The notes beneath the pieces are model-generated. The model searched no databases and was not told the DNA's origin. It saw nothing but the letters and a program-made list of their open reading frames with translations. Of a stretch of DNA of 64,000 nucleotides, positions 19,171 through 27,887 are shown piece by piece (position 1 is the stretch's first letter; every line of letters starts with the position of its first letter). Where the stretch lies: contig NZ_QCYM01000002.1 in the NCBI RefSeq assembly GCF_003075075.1, positions 124,001 to 188,000 of the forward strand, written 5' to 3'. A program made the translations under genes and the position numbers. The stretch comes from Labrenzia sp. 011. GTDB lineage: Bacteria > Pseudomonadota > Alphaproteobacteria > Rhizobiales > Stappiaceae.

Positions 19171-19210
19171 GAGAGTTCTATGACAGTTGCTTTTCAGTTT
19201 TATGACAATT
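19171..19210 (-). promoter_or_regulatory. Pho box array (PhoB binding sites) in front of pstS
   Basis: On the minus strand four 7-base units recur every 11 bases: TTGTCAT (19204-19210), CTGAAAA (19193-19199), CTGTCAT (19182-19188) and CTCTCAT (19171-19177). This is the known Pho box layout of CTGTCAT repeats with 4-base spacers, in two tandem boxes. It places PhoB control directly on pstS and the genes downstream. Confidence 0.9.
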
Positions 19211-19380
19211 CAAGCGATTGAAAACAAAGGTGAAATTTCATAAATGACGTTTTTCTGTCGCAAATCCGGTCAAATTGGCGACACAATACGCGTCCCCGGG
19301 CCTGCAACTTGTTTCCACCAGTACAGGCCCGTCCCGGGAACAGGCTGCCCGGCCAAGGAAGAAGAAGAAAGCAGACCGCG

Positions 19381-20379
19381 CTAGAATCGCAGCGCCTTGA
19401 GCTCAGCGGCCCCTTGCGCCTGTATCCGGCGCGCATCCGCTGGCAGCGGTATCAGCCCCTTGGCGGCGAGATAGCCGTCCTCCCCCCAGGCCTCTTCGCT
19501 GGTAAAGGCCGCGACATATTCTTCCAGCCCGGGAACGAGACCGGCATGCTCCTTCTTGATGTAGAAGAAAAGCGGCCGCGATACCGGGTATTGCCCGGAA
19601 GCGATCTTGTCGAAGGCCGGTTCGACACCGTTCACCGCGGCGCTCTGGATCTTGTCCAGATTTCCGATGAGGAACGAATAGCCGAAGATACCCACGTTGA
19701 GAGGATTGGCTTCGAGCTCGGCCACGATCAGGTCATCGTTTTCCCCCGCTTCGACAAAACTACCATCGCGACGGATCCGGGCGCAGGCGTGCCCTTCCAG
19801 TCCGCTCACCGATTCGCAGCCCCTCTCCATCACCAGTTCGACAAAGGCGTCCCGGGTACCGGAGGTCGGCGGCGGGCCGAGCACCTCGATCTTCTCGTCC
19901 GGCAGGGCGGGATCGATGTCGGACCAGTTGGTGAAGGGATTGTCGCGGTTCTCTCCGTCACGCGGCAGTCTTTCAGCCAGGGCCTGAAAGATCTGGTCGA
20001 TCGTCAGGCTGAATTTCGGACCGTGGATCGAATTGGCCAAAACGATTCCGTCATAGCCAATCCGGACCTCCACCGGCGTCACGCCGTTTGTCTCGCAGGT
20101 TTCCAGCTCCGACGGCTTCATGCGTCGTGAGGCGTTGGTGATATCGGGTGTATCCAGGCCGACCCCCTGACAGAACAGCGTGAAGCCGGCACCGGATCCG
20201 GTCGACTCGACGACGGGATATTTCATCCCTTCCCGCCCGACGTTTTCCGCCACTGCGGTCGCAAAGGGAAACACCGTGGAGGACCCGACGATCAGAAGAC
20301 GGTCCCGCGCCTCTGCGGCAAGCGAGGCCAGACACAATGAGCAACAGACAACAGACCCGGCTGCGAAATTCCTTGCCAC
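19381..20379 (-). CDS. second PstS-like phosphate-binding protein
   Basis: This 332-residue protein is a paralogue of the PstS encoded immediately downstream. It has a signal peptide (hydrophobic about residues 5-22, ending AAEA), and the mature start RDRLLIVGSSTVFPFAT keeps the SSTV phosphate-binding turn. Shared blocks are SGAGFTLFCQGVG, IGYDGIVLANS, DNPFTNWSDIDPALPD and YPVSRPLFFYIKKEHAGL. It starts at GTG with AAGGAG upstream. It lies between phoR and the Pho box of pstS, so it is probably transcribed with phoR rather than from the pstS promoter. A different affinity or a signalling role is possible; nothing in the sequence decides it. Confidence 0.85.
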   Translation of the reverse strand: MARNFAAGSVVCCSLCLASLAAEARDRLLIVGSSTVFPFATAVAENVGREGMKYPVVESTGSGAGFTLFCQGVGLDTPDITNASRRMKPSELETCETNGVTPVEVRIGYDGIVLANSIHGPKFSLTIDQIFQALAERLPRDGENRDNPFTNWSDIDPALPDEKIEVLGPPPTSGTRDAFVELVMERGCESVSGLEGHACARIRRDGSFVEAGENDDLIVAELEANPLNVGIFGYSFLIGNLDKIQSAAVNGVEPAFDKIASGQYPVSRPLFFYIKKEHAGLVPGLEEYVAAFTSEEAWGEDGYLAAKGLIPLPADARRIQAQGAAELKALRF

Positions 20380-20673
20380 GAGAGAACTCCTTGAAAATTC
20401 CCGGTTCCCGCCACGTGCGCGCGGCCGACCGTCAAAGCCACGCTCCCACCCGCAAACGGACAGGCCATGCCCGGCCAGTCCCTGTTATCAGCCCACGGTT
20501 TCAGAAATACGACAGCGAACCATTCTCGCTTCCGCTTTGGAATGCGGCTGCATGTCTTGCCTCGGAACCGGCGCAGCAGGCCGGTCTGCATGTGGTCCTT
20601 GCCGCCGACGCCATACCGCCATGCGGGCAAACTTCTGGACCGCCACAATCTCGTCCGGCCGGGTCAGCCGTGT

Positions 20674-22038
20674 TCACGTCTCTTTGGTAGCGGTCTTTTC
20701 GGAAGCGCCTTCGCCGCTTTCGAGCAGTGGCAGCTTCACCTTGAAGGTCGCGCCCTTGCCCGGCTCGCTTTCGATCTCCAGCCGTCCCCTGTGCCGGGTC
20801 AGGATATGCTTGACGATTGCAAGGCCGAGCCCGGTGCCTTTCAGGGCACGGCTGGACTCCACATCGATGCGATAGAACCGCTCCGTAAGGCGCGGCAGAT
20901 GCTCCGGCGAAATGCCCTCGCCGTAATCACGCACGGACAGAACCCAGAAGGGCGCACTATCGGCATCGGACTGCTGTTCCAGGCTGACATCCACATATTT
21001 GCCGGCACTGCCGTATTTCAGCGCATTCTCGATCAGGTTCTCGATCACCTGTATGAGTTCGTCGCGCTCGCCCTTTATCTTGACAGGGCTCTCCGGAACG
21101 TGGATGCGGATTTCCACGTCCAGATCCGCCGCAAGCGGGCTCAGCGCGTCCTTGGTGTGACGGACGATCTCGGACAGGTCCACGACGCTTGCCGGACGGA
21201 CGTGGGCCTTGAGCTCGATCCGGGACAGGGAGAGGATATCGTCGATCAGGCGCCGCATGCGGCCGGCCTGGTCCAGCATGATCGCCAGAAACCGCTCCTG
21301 GGCTTCCGGGTCGTTGCGGGCAGGTCCCTGGATGGTTTCGATGAAGCCGGTCAGGGATGCCAGCGGCGTCCGCAACTCATGGCTGGCATTGGCGATAAAA
21401 TCGGTGCGCATGCGCTCCAGACGCCGGTTCTCCGTCAGATCCTGGATGACGACCAGAATGAAATCCGGAAGACCGTGCCTGCGGTCCTGGGGTCCGGTGC
21501 CGGGCATGTAGATGGGGGCAATATGAGCCTCGTACCAAGTCTCGGTGGGCACCTTCTCGATCCAGCTGATCCGCTCGGTTCCCCCCATGCTGCAGACGCG
21601 ATCGAAGGCCTCCAGCAGGGAAGGCGCGCGCAGGGAAAACGACAGTGGGTCCCCCGGCTTCACACCGCTGTAGATTGCCTGGGCCTGCGCATTGACATAA
21701 CGGGTTATTCCACGGCCATCGGCCACGAAGCAGGGGGTGGGAAGCGCGTCGACGGTCACCTTCATTCCTGTGCCCGGCCACATCCTGCGGATCTCCCGCT
21801 GGGCGTTGACCTTGAACCTGCGGCTGGTGGACCGCCGCGGCGCCAGGGTGGCGACAAGGGCCAGGACGGCCAGCCCTGCGGCCGCGGGCAGAATTGGAAC
21901 ATCATAGGCAATCACGGCAATGGCAGCCGCGCAGAAGGCAGTCACGAGTATCCACCGTGCTTCGCCGATGCGCGTGAGCGGTGAAGCAGTGGTGTCTGCC
22001 TCGGAGTTTTCCTCAAAAGACGACGGAGATAGGGTCAT
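20674..22038 (-). CDS. phoR: phosphate regulon sensor histidine kinase PhoR
   Basis: This is the membrane-bound kinase that phosphorylates PhoB. The N-terminal hydrophobic segment (about residues 30-70) has two closely spaced helices and no large periplasmic domain, as in other PhoR proteins. A PAS domain follows at about 100-200. The HisKA box FIANASHELRTPLASLTGF is at about 220, and the ATPase domain has NLIENALKYG, DYGEGISPEHLPRLTERFYR and GTGLGLAIVKHI. The ATG at 22038 is preferred; an in-frame TTG at 22116 would add 26 residues and has no better ribosome binding site. The gene heads the pho/pst cluster. Confidence 0.93.
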   Translation of the reverse strand: MTLSPSSFEENSEADTTASPLTRIGEARWILVTAFCAAAIAVIAYDVPILPAAAGLAVLALVATLAPRRSTSRRFKVNAQREIRRMWPGTGMKVTVDALPTPCFVADGRGITRYVNAQAQAIYSGVKPGDPLSFSLRAPSLLEAFDRVCSMGGTERISWIEKVPTETWYEAHIAPIYMPGTGPQDRRHGLPDFILVVIQDLTENRRLERMRTDFIANASHELRTPLASLTGFIETIQGPARNDPEAQERFLAIMLDQAGRMRRLIDDILSLSRIELKAHVRPASVVDLSEIVRHTKDALSPLAADLDVEIRIHVPESPVKIKGERDELIQVIENLIENALKYGSAGKYVDVSLEQQSDADSAPFWVLSVRDYGEGISPEHLPRLTERFYRIDVESSRALKGTGLGLAIVKHILTRHRGRLEIESEPGKGATFKVKLPLLESGEGASEKTATKET

Positions 22039-22258
22039 GGATTCGTAGAGGATCGCCTGCCAGAAATTCACGCCCCGAAGGGAAGACACTATTTCGGCGC
22101 CTAAGTAAATGCGCAAGACCGAAATCGGTGAAACGGGGCGTCGGTGGATCCTGCAATTAACACGAGGAACATGTCATCCAGGCGACAGCACAGCCACTTT
22201 GTTCTCTTTGATGCCGCAAGGATCGTTCCGGGCAGCGCGCCCGGTATCCCCGCTGCCT

Positions 22259-22738
22259 TCACCCCCGCTGCGAGGTTCGCGCGGCAGCTTGCAGATTCTT
22301 GATGATTTGCGGCCAGCCTCCGGGCCCGCGCATGAGGTCCATATAGTCCGCGCCGTTCTCTCCATGCCGCAGGAATTCGTTGTGCACGACCTCAAGCCGG
22401 GTCACGTCCCCTGCCACCCGGAAGTTGACCATCACCCGGCTCGCCGCCGCGGGATCGGCAACTTCACTGCCGTCGCGGGAGATCTGCCAGGCCAGTCGCA
22501 CATAGAGCGGAGCTTCGATGGACAGAACCGTTCCCCAGATCCGGCGACGGCCCTGGGCGTCCATATCGTAGCAGCAGCCACCGGCGAAAGGCTCGATTTC
22601 CGTCTCGCTTTTGCCCGGTGTCGATCCGTCGAAGGAGGAAGTCCACCAGAGATCCGCCCGGTCGACAAACAGGGAAAAGGCCTGTTCGCGCGGCAGGTCC
22701 AGCAAACTCTCGAACCGGCATTCAGTTTCTTGCGCCAT
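22259..22738 (-). CDS. SRPBCC (AHSA1-type) domain protein
   Basis: This 159-residue single-domain protein of the START/Bet v1-like superfamily binds small hydrophobic ligands in the cytoplasm. Typical AHSA1 features are the N-terminal RFESLLDLPREQAFSLFVDRADLWW, the mid-region FAGGCCYDMDAQGRRRIWGTVLSIEAP and the C-terminal long helix with FLRHGENGADYMDLMRGPGGWPQII. The Cys pair in GGCC is unusual at that site. Specific function unknown. It is a single gene, divergent from the metallo-hydrolase downstream. Confidence 0.75.
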   Translation of the reverse strand: MAQETECRFESLLDLPREQAFSLFVDRADLWWTSSFDGSTPGKSETEIEPFAGGCCYDMDAQGRRRIWGTVLSIEAPLYVRLAWQISRDGSEVADPAAASRVMVNFRVAGDVTRLEVVHNEFLRHGENGADYMDLMRGPGGWPQIIKNLQAAARTSQRG

Positions 22739-22979
22739 AGCATTCCGCCAGGATGAATCGGATCAGGTGCCAGACAGTTTCCCATAGAAACGCCCGGCTT
22801 GGCAAAGCCGGGCTTCCCTAGCCGATTCGAGCGTCCTATACATGACATGCCTGACCATGCCGGCCGCAAGCGGCGGAGCGGGTGTCCGGACCACGGACGA
22901 GGTGACCATTGCCTTGCGCATCACACGGGCTCACGGTCCACCGGTCCCTGTCTTCCCTCAATGCGCGGCGCATACAGAC

Positions 22980-23885
22980 ATGAAACACGATCGAGATTTC
23001 GACCCGAATTACGGTTCAGCCGTTGAACTGATGCCTGGTCTGCGCCGGCTGACGGCCAGGAATCCCGGGCCATTCACATTTTTAGGAACCAACACCTACC
23101 TGCTCGGCACCAGCCGGCTTGCCGTCGTCGATCCGGGCCCCGCCGACGAGGCGCATGTCGAGAACATCCTGAAGGCGGCCTCGGGCGCGCCCATCGAGGC
23201 CATCGTGGTCAGCCATACCCATGTCGACCATTCGCCCGCCGCCCGCCGGCTCAGGGACAAAACGGGGGCACAGATCGTCGGCTGCGGCGTTCACCGGGCC
23301 GCGCGCGCCCTGATGGAAAACGAGATCAATCCGCTCGACGCCAGCGGCGACAAGGAGTACACGCCCGACCGGCAGCTGCGGGAGGGCGACGTCTTCAGCG
23401 CGGCCGGGATTTCCCTTCACGCCGTCGAGACTCCGGGTCATACGGCCAATCACCTGTGCTTCGCCCTTGGCGGAGAAGATGTCCTTCTGTCCGCAGACCA
23501 TGTCATGGGCTGGTCGACATCCATCGTCGCGCCGCCGGACGGCAGCATGCGGGACTATATGGCCTCGATCGACAAGCTCCTGGACCGGCGGGAACAGATC
23601 TACCTGCCGGGCCATGGCGGCGTCATCAACGACGCGCTTTCCCATGTGCGGGACCTGAAGCGGCACCGGCTGGGCAGGGAAGCCGCGGTCCTGCGGGAAC
23701 TGGCCGCGGCGCCGCTCACAATTGCGCAGATCGTCGCCAGCCTCTATGCGGATGTGGACCCTGCCCTGCATCGGGCAGCCGGCCTGTCGGTTTTCGCCCA
23801 TCTGGAGGATCTTGCCGAGCGCGGTCTGGTTGCCGCCTCCCCCGCCCTGGCGCTGAACGCCACCTTCCGTCTGCGCTCTTCCTGA
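22980..23885 (+). CDS. MBL-fold metallo-hydrolase (LACTB2-like)
   Basis: This 301-residue metallo-beta-lactamase-fold hydrolase has the di-metal motif SHTHVDHSPAA at about residue 78. The later His is in ETPGHTANHLCF near 147, the bridging Asp in LLSADHVMGW near 168, and the final His in YLPGHGGVI near 212. A C-terminal winged-helix-like tail of about 70 residues (REAAVLRELAAAPLTIAQIVASLY) is typical of the LACTB2/glyoxalase-like subgroup. The ATG at 22980 is chosen because the usual N-terminal LRRLTARNPGPFTFLGTNTYLLG block follows at the proper distance. Substrate unknown; thioesters or RNA are known for relatives. Confidence 0.85.
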   Translation: MKHDRDFDPNYGSAVELMPGLRRLTARNPGPFTFLGTNTYLLGTSRLAVVDPGPADEAHVENILKAASGAPIEAIVVSHTHVDHSPAARRLRDKTGAQIVGCGVHRAARALMENEINPLDASGDKEYTPDRQLREGDVFSAAGISLHAVETPGHTANHLCFALGGEDVLLSADHVMGWSTSIVAPPDGSMRDYMASIDKLLDRREQIYLPGHGGVINDALSHVRDLKRHRLGREAAVLRELAAAPLTIAQIVASLYADVDPALHRAAGLSVFAHLEDLAERGLVAASPALALNATFRLRSS

Positions 23886-23906
23886 TACGCGGGAAGAGCC
23901 GGTCCT

Positions 23907-24896
23907 TCACCCTTCCAGATCCGTCAGGCCGAGATCATCGGCGACCGGGGCGTCCTCTTCTTCGAAATAGGGTTTGAAGCCCGGAAGCGGCGCGCTCTCG
24001 CGAGGCTCTTCCAGCGGCACGGGCTCAAGGTCTTCGGGCGACAGACCGTCTTCCTCGACGGACAATCGCGAAAGGTCGCCGTAGGTCTCAAGGAGCACCT
24101 GATCGATGCCTGCGAAAACGGCCCGGATATGGTCCGGATTTCCGGAAAGGTCCCTCAGCGGGGTTCGCGATCTGGCGCGGACATCCAGCAGCGCTCCGAC
24201 CGGGTCGGGACGAATGCGCAAGGTCACGTCATGCTTCAGCCCCAGAAGTCCGGAAGTGCCCTCCGCCTGAAGCCGGGTGGGCGCATCGAGAAGATCGGGC
24301 GGCAGTTCGTCGACCACCGTCCAGTTCAAGGCCTCGACAGCCTTTGCGCTGGCCGCGTGCAACTGGGCGGGAGCAATCCTGTATCTGCGCGATACGATAT
24401 CCGGATAGAGCGGCTCGGCACCGGAGCCTGCCGCGGAACCGCCACCGGCCGTCGGTGACAGGATCGGCCAGACGTGTTCCAGCGCCATCGCGTTCATCCA
24501 GGTGAGGAAAGGCTGCTCTTCGGACACCGCCTGCACTTTCAGGTCTGGCGGGTCGACGCGGTCCGTGGACAGATCGCTCGTGCCCGGCCGGATGACCAGC
24601 AGCCCAACGACCATGGCGGAAGGAACGAGCGCCAGCCCGCCGAAGAGCGCGCCCAGCAACGCCGCCGGGATGCCGGATCCGCCGTAGGACCAGATGCGGT
24701 AAAGGGCGGATATGGCCAGGCCGAGTGACACGAGAGCCACTGCGGCGGCGGCAATGAGGGACAGGACGAAAACATCCGCATTGATCACACCGAACCGCTG
24801 GGCCAGCAGGGCGGTGACGGCCACGGCCAGTCCGACGGCGCCGGCTGTCCGGCTGGCGGGGGCCGAAACTGACTTGTATGCGGCGTAGCGCTTCAT
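23907..24896 (-). CDS. DUF1499 domain membrane protein
   Basis: This 329-residue protein has three or four N-terminal membrane helices (about residues 15-110) followed by a soluble DUF1499 domain. Domain hallmarks are YPDIVSRRYRIAPAQLHAAS, the central VVDELPPD and the terminal block VGALLDVRARSRTPLRDLSGNPDHIRAVF. An acidic Glu/Asp/Pro-rich tail of about 40 residues ends the protein. The molecular function of DUF1499 proteins is not established. It converges on the metallo-hydrolase with a 21-base gap. Confidence 0.8.
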   Translation of the reverse strand: MKRYAAYKSVSAPASRTAGAVGLAVAVTALLAQRFGVINADVFVLSLIAAAAVALVSLGLAISALYRIWSYGGSGIPAALLGALFGGLALVPSAMVVGLLVIRPGTSDLSTDRVDPPDLKVQAVSEEQPFLTWMNAMALEHVWPILSPTAGGGSAAGSGAEPLYPDIVSRRYRIAPAQLHAASAKAVEALNWTVVDELPPDLLDAPTRLQAEGTSGLLGLKHDVTLRIRPDPVGALLDVRARSRTPLRDLSGNPDHIRAVFAGIDQVLLETYGDLSRLSVEEDGLSPEDLEPVPLEEPRESAPLPGFKPYFEEEDAPVADDLGLTDLEG

Positions 24897-25381
24897 CTCT
24901 TTCCCACTTGAATGCCCCGCGATCCATCGCTCGGGCCGTCGTAACGATTATGTCTTAATTTAAATGTGAATTGTCAAAATGAACCTCATTTTCCCTGCCT
25001 GCCAGCCAAAATTTCACCGCGACCGCTTTCTGGTCCGGCATGGCGAGGAGCTCTTGCGGGAAAAACGCCGACAGTCCCGACCGTTCACGCGGCGTCCGTG
25101 TCCCCGATACCCTGACAGGAATCCGGATAGCGAAGATAACCGGTAAACAAATACTTACCCAGACCTCTCAATTTCCTGTCGATATCGTTACATCCTGTTA
25201 TTCTTTTTGACTGGCCGGGTATCAACAAGAGGCGCATACTTAGCCATCCAAGTAAGAACAGGATTCAGGGAATCTCAGTCTGCCCTTGGAATGCCTTATT
25301 TGGATACGACATGCACATGTGCCCGCAAGCCCCAAAGTCAGAAACATGAGACCGCGGGCACAGAAAAATGGACCCGAGACA
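24897..25381. other. intergenic region upstream of the small ORF and CorA gene
   Basis: This stretch of 485 bases holds the promoter of the DUF1499 gene on one side and of the small ORF/CorA unit on the other. The AT-rich part at about 24950-24995 is the likely core promoter of the DUF1499 gene. Apart from the hairpin at 25318-25362 I recognise no gene or repeat in it. Confidence 0.5.
25318..25362 (+). promoter_or_regulatory. long-loop hairpin 20 bases before the small ORF
   Basis: Nine-base arms TGTGCCCGC (25318-25326) and GCGGGCACA (25354-25362) pair perfectly around a 27-base loop. It lies just upstream of the ATG of the 46-residue ORF and may belong to the leader of that ORF and the CorA gene. 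Confidence 0.45.
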
Positions 25382-25522
25382 ATGTCTGAAGCAGCAGCCC
25401 GCCCGATCGCCAAAGCACCGGATGGAGCCAAATTGATCAATTACTACAAGCCTGTCGGCATCGCCGCGCTTACTGCGGCAGCGCTTTGCTGCAAGAGTCC
25501 GGCAGCCAAGAAGGCCAAATAG
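25382..25522 (+). CDS. small hypothetical protein (46 residues) upstream of CorA
   Basis: An ATG-started frame encodes MSEAAARPIAKAPDGAKLI..., a short hydrophobic segment GIAALTAAALCC (about residues 28-39) and a Lys-rich end SPAAKKAK. The ribosome-binding sequence is weak (GGACCCGAG). It resembles small alphaproteobacterial proteins with one marginal membrane segment, but I do not recognise a named family. It lies 108 bases before the CorA gene in the same direction, so it may be co-transcribed or act as an upstream ORF. Confidence 0.45.
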   Translation: MSEAAARPIAKAPDGAKLINYYKPVGIAALTAAALCCKSPAAKKAK

Positions 25523-25575
25523 GCTGCCTGTTGCCTCCGCTGCCGCATAGACGGTTGCCGTAACCGGGCCTGTTG

Positions 25576-25626
25576 GGCAAACTGCCGCTGATTGCGACAC
25601 CGCATGTGTCGCTGCGGAGATTTGCC
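25576..25626 (+). promoter_or_regulatory. nested three-tier hairpin covering the CorA ribosome binding site
   Basis: Three stems nest inside each other: GGCAAA (25576-25581) with TTTGCC (25621-25626), CCGC (25585-25588) with GCGG (25614-25617), and GCGACAC (25594-25600) with GTGTCGC (25606-25612) around a 5-base loop. The presumed ribosome-binding sequence GGAGA (25616-25620) is partly paired in the middle stem and enclosed by the outer one, five to fifteen bases before the ATG at 25631. This is the geometry of a translational control element. No known riboswitch class is recognised. Confidence 0.5.
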
Positions 25627-25630
25627 ACAA

Positions 25631-26605
25631 ATGATTTTTGCCTATTGCCCTTCCGCCAATGGTCTGGCGCGCATCGAGCTTGCTCCCGGTGCGCCGTTGC
25701 CGCCCACATCCGTGTGGATCGATCTCGTTTCTCCCACGGATGAGGAACAGAAGACCGCCGAGAAGCTGATGGGCGCGGAAATACCCACGCGCGACGAAAT
25801 TGCCTCGATTGAAACCTCCGAGCGGCTCTACGTGGAACCGGGCGCGGTGGTGATGACTGTTCACATGCCGATTGCAACGCGGACAATCGATCCGACGGTT
25901 TCATCGGTCACTTTCGTCCTCAATGCCGAAAAGCTCGTCACGGTCCGATACGGCGACCCGAAATCCATTCAGATCGTTTCCGGCAGGGTCCAGTCCGACC
26001 CGAGCATCCCGCATGTGGGACCGGCGATCCTGTTTGCCATGCTGGACACCATCGTCTCCCGCTGCGCCGACGAAATGGAAAGCGCCTCCGGGGAGTTCGA
26101 CGAGCTATCAGTCGAGGTCTTCGGCGTCGGCCTCAACACCCGCAAGACCGACAGCTATCAGATTGCCATCAAGCGCATCGGGCGGATCGGACTGCATGTG
26201 GCGAAATTGCACGATGTGTGCACAAGCATGGCGCGGGCACTGCTTTTCCTGAGTACCCACGCGAAACGCATCGGCCTGTCCGAGGAACAGTCGGCCGACT
26301 GCGGCATATTCGGCCAGGACATCCACTCCATCAAGGAGCATGGCGATGCATTGGACAACAAGCTGAACTTCCTGCTTGATGCCACCGTTGGCCTGGTGAC
26401 CCTCGAGCAGAACCAGATTGCCAAGATATTCACCGTTCTGGGGCTGATCTTCATGCCCCCGACACTGATTGCCTCGATATACGGGATGAACTTCGTGAAC
26501 ATGCCGGAGCTGCGGTGGGAACAGGGGTTCCTGTTCTCGATCGGCCTGATGTTCGTCTCCGTCGTCGCAACCTTCGTGTTTTTCCGCTGGAAACGGTTGC
26601 TCTGA
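25631..26605 (+). CDS. CorA-type divalent cation (magnesium) transporter
   Basis: This inner-membrane channel for Mg2+ or a similar divalent cation has 324 residues. The long cytoplasmic N-terminal domain (about residues 1-255) is of the CorA type, with SVWIDLVSPTDEEQ at the start and the stalk-helix region near LDNKLNFLLDATVGLV. Two C-terminal helices follow (FTVLGLIFMPPTLIASIYG and FSIGLMFVSVVATFVFF). The signature selectivity motif YGMN is present just after the first helix. The ATG at 25631 is preferred over an in-frame start 39 bases earlier because the N terminus then matches the family's length. Confidence 0.93.
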   Translation: MIFAYCPSANGLARIELAPGAPLPPTSVWIDLVSPTDEEQKTAEKLMGAEIPTRDEIASIETSERLYVEPGAVVMTVHMPIATRTIDPTVSSVTFVLNAEKLVTVRYGDPKSIQIVSGRVQSDPSIPHVGPAILFAMLDTIVSRCADEMESASGEFDELSVEVFGVGLNTRKTDSYQIAIKRIGRIGLHVAKLHDVCTSMARALLFLSTHAKRIGLSEEQSADCGIFGQDIHSIKEHGDALDNKLNFLLDATVGLVTLEQNQIAKIFTVLGLIFMPPTLIASIYGMNFVNMPELRWEQGFLFSIGLMFVSVVATFVFFRWKRLL

Positions 26606-26704
26606 ATTGAATTCAGGCAATCCTCCGGACGCGTTCGCAATGCCCACACGCCTTCGGAGCTCTGTCCGGAATCAGGCTCCCGCTCACACGCAACACGCCG
26701 GACG

Positions 26705-27340
26705 TCACGGATAGAGCCGGTCTTTTGACCAGGGCTCATCGGGTGCGGTGCGGGTGAACAGCACCCGGTCATGCAGGCGGAACGGCCTGTCGTGCCAGAA
26801 TTCGATCGATGTCGGCACAAGGCGCATGCCGGACCAGTATTCCGGTCTCGGGATGTCGCCGACGCCGAATTTCGCGGCATATCGGGCAACTTCCTTTTCC
26901 AGCGCGAAGCGGCTCTCCAGAGGCCGGGACTGTTTCGAGGCCCAGGCGCCGATCCGGCTGCCGCGCGGCCGGGAGCGGTAGTATGCGTCGGCCTCCTGCG
27001 CGGGGACCTCCGTCACCGGACCGCGGATGCGGATCTGACGGCGCAGGGACTTCCAGTGAAAACACATGGCCGCCTTGCCGGCGGAAAGAAGCTCCCGTCC
27101 CTTGGCGCTTTCGAAATTGGTGTAGAACACGAAGCCGCGTTCATCGAAATCCTTCAGCAGCACCATGCGCACATTCGGCAGTCCGGTCTCGTCGACCGTG
27201 GCCAGGGACACCGCATTCGGGTCGTTCGGCTCGGACGCCTTTGCGTCCTCAAGCCATTTACCGAAAAGATCAAACGGGTTCTTGACCTCCGTAAAGTCAC
27301 CTTTTTTTAACTCTTCGCGAGGATCTTTGAGATCTGTCAT
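26705..27340 (-). CDS. pdxH: pyridoxamine 5'-phosphate oxidase
   Basis: This FMN enzyme oxidises pyridoxine or pyridoxamine phosphate to pyridoxal phosphate. The 211-residue protein shows the FMN-binding run [26 protein letters not shown] (about residues 58-83) and [15 protein letters not shown] near 95. The C-terminal family signature is [26 protein letters not shown] near 170. The ATG at 27340 gives the usual MTDLKDP... N terminus; an upstream start would add seven residues. It is divergent from the lipoprotein gene at 27411. Confidence 0.96.
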   Translation of the reverse strand: MTDLKDPREELKKGDFTEVKNPFDLFGKWLEDAKASEPNDPNAVSLATVDETGLPNVRMVLLKDFDERGFVFYTNFESAKGRELLSAGKAAMCFHWKSLRRQIRIRGPVTEVPAQEADAYYRSRPRGSRIGAWASKQSRPLESRFALEKEVARYAAKFGVGDIPRPEYWSGMRLVPTSIEFWHDRPFRLHDRVLFTRTAPDEPWSKDRLYP

Positions 27341-27410
27341 TTGTAACCTGCCGAGGGACATGCGGCCTCAAGCACGGCAAGGATCAGCCGGACCCGGGAG
27401 CTGCCTGAAG

Positions 27411-27887
27411 ATGTTTCGTATGCGTTCATATACTGCCGGGAACCTCAAGATCCAACTTTTTGTGGCGCTGCTTCTGACCGCAGGCAACACGCTTGCCGGC
27501 TGCAGCACGGTCTCCATGCCGATGGGCAGCAACAATGTCGACACCCCCACACTTCTGACCGGTTCCATCGAGTCGTCCTCGGATGTCGCCTATGCGGACA
27601 TCGACGACGAGGACCGCAAGGTGATCGCGGAAAACCTGGATGCCATCGCACCGGAGCTGACGGCGGGCACCACGATCGAAGACCTTACCCTGCCCTGGCT
27701 GAATGCGATCAGCGGCAATTCCGGAACCCTGTCGAAACTCGATGCGAGCTCCCTTGGGGAAACCGGCTGCGTGTCCTTCGAGACCACGGCGAATACCATC
27801 GCCGGCATCAAGCTTTATTCCGGTACGGCCTGCCGCGACGTGGTAAAGAAATTCGCCGTAACGACGCTTTCTGTCGCAGACGCTTGA
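27411..27887 (+). CDS. putative surface lipoprotein (RT0821/Lpp0805-like)
   Basis: This 158-residue exported protein has an N-terminal signal sequence with hydrophobic core LKIQLFVALLLTAGN and a lipobox-like LAGC at about residues 27-30, so Cys would be lipidated. The mature region is acidic. The C-terminal block GCVSFETTANTIAGIKLYSGTACRD with two Cys resembles the RT0821/Lpp0805 family of alphaproteobacterial surface proteins. Function unknown. The second in-frame ATG at 27420 is an alternative start. Confidence 0.65.
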   Translation: MFRMRSYTAGNLKIQLFVALLLTAGNTLAGCSTVSMPMGSNNVDTPTLLTGSIESSSDVAYADIDDEDRKVIAENLDAIAPELTAGTTIEDLTLPWLNAISGNSGTLSKLDASSLGETGCVSFETTANTIAGIKLYSGTACRDVVKKFAVTTLSVADA

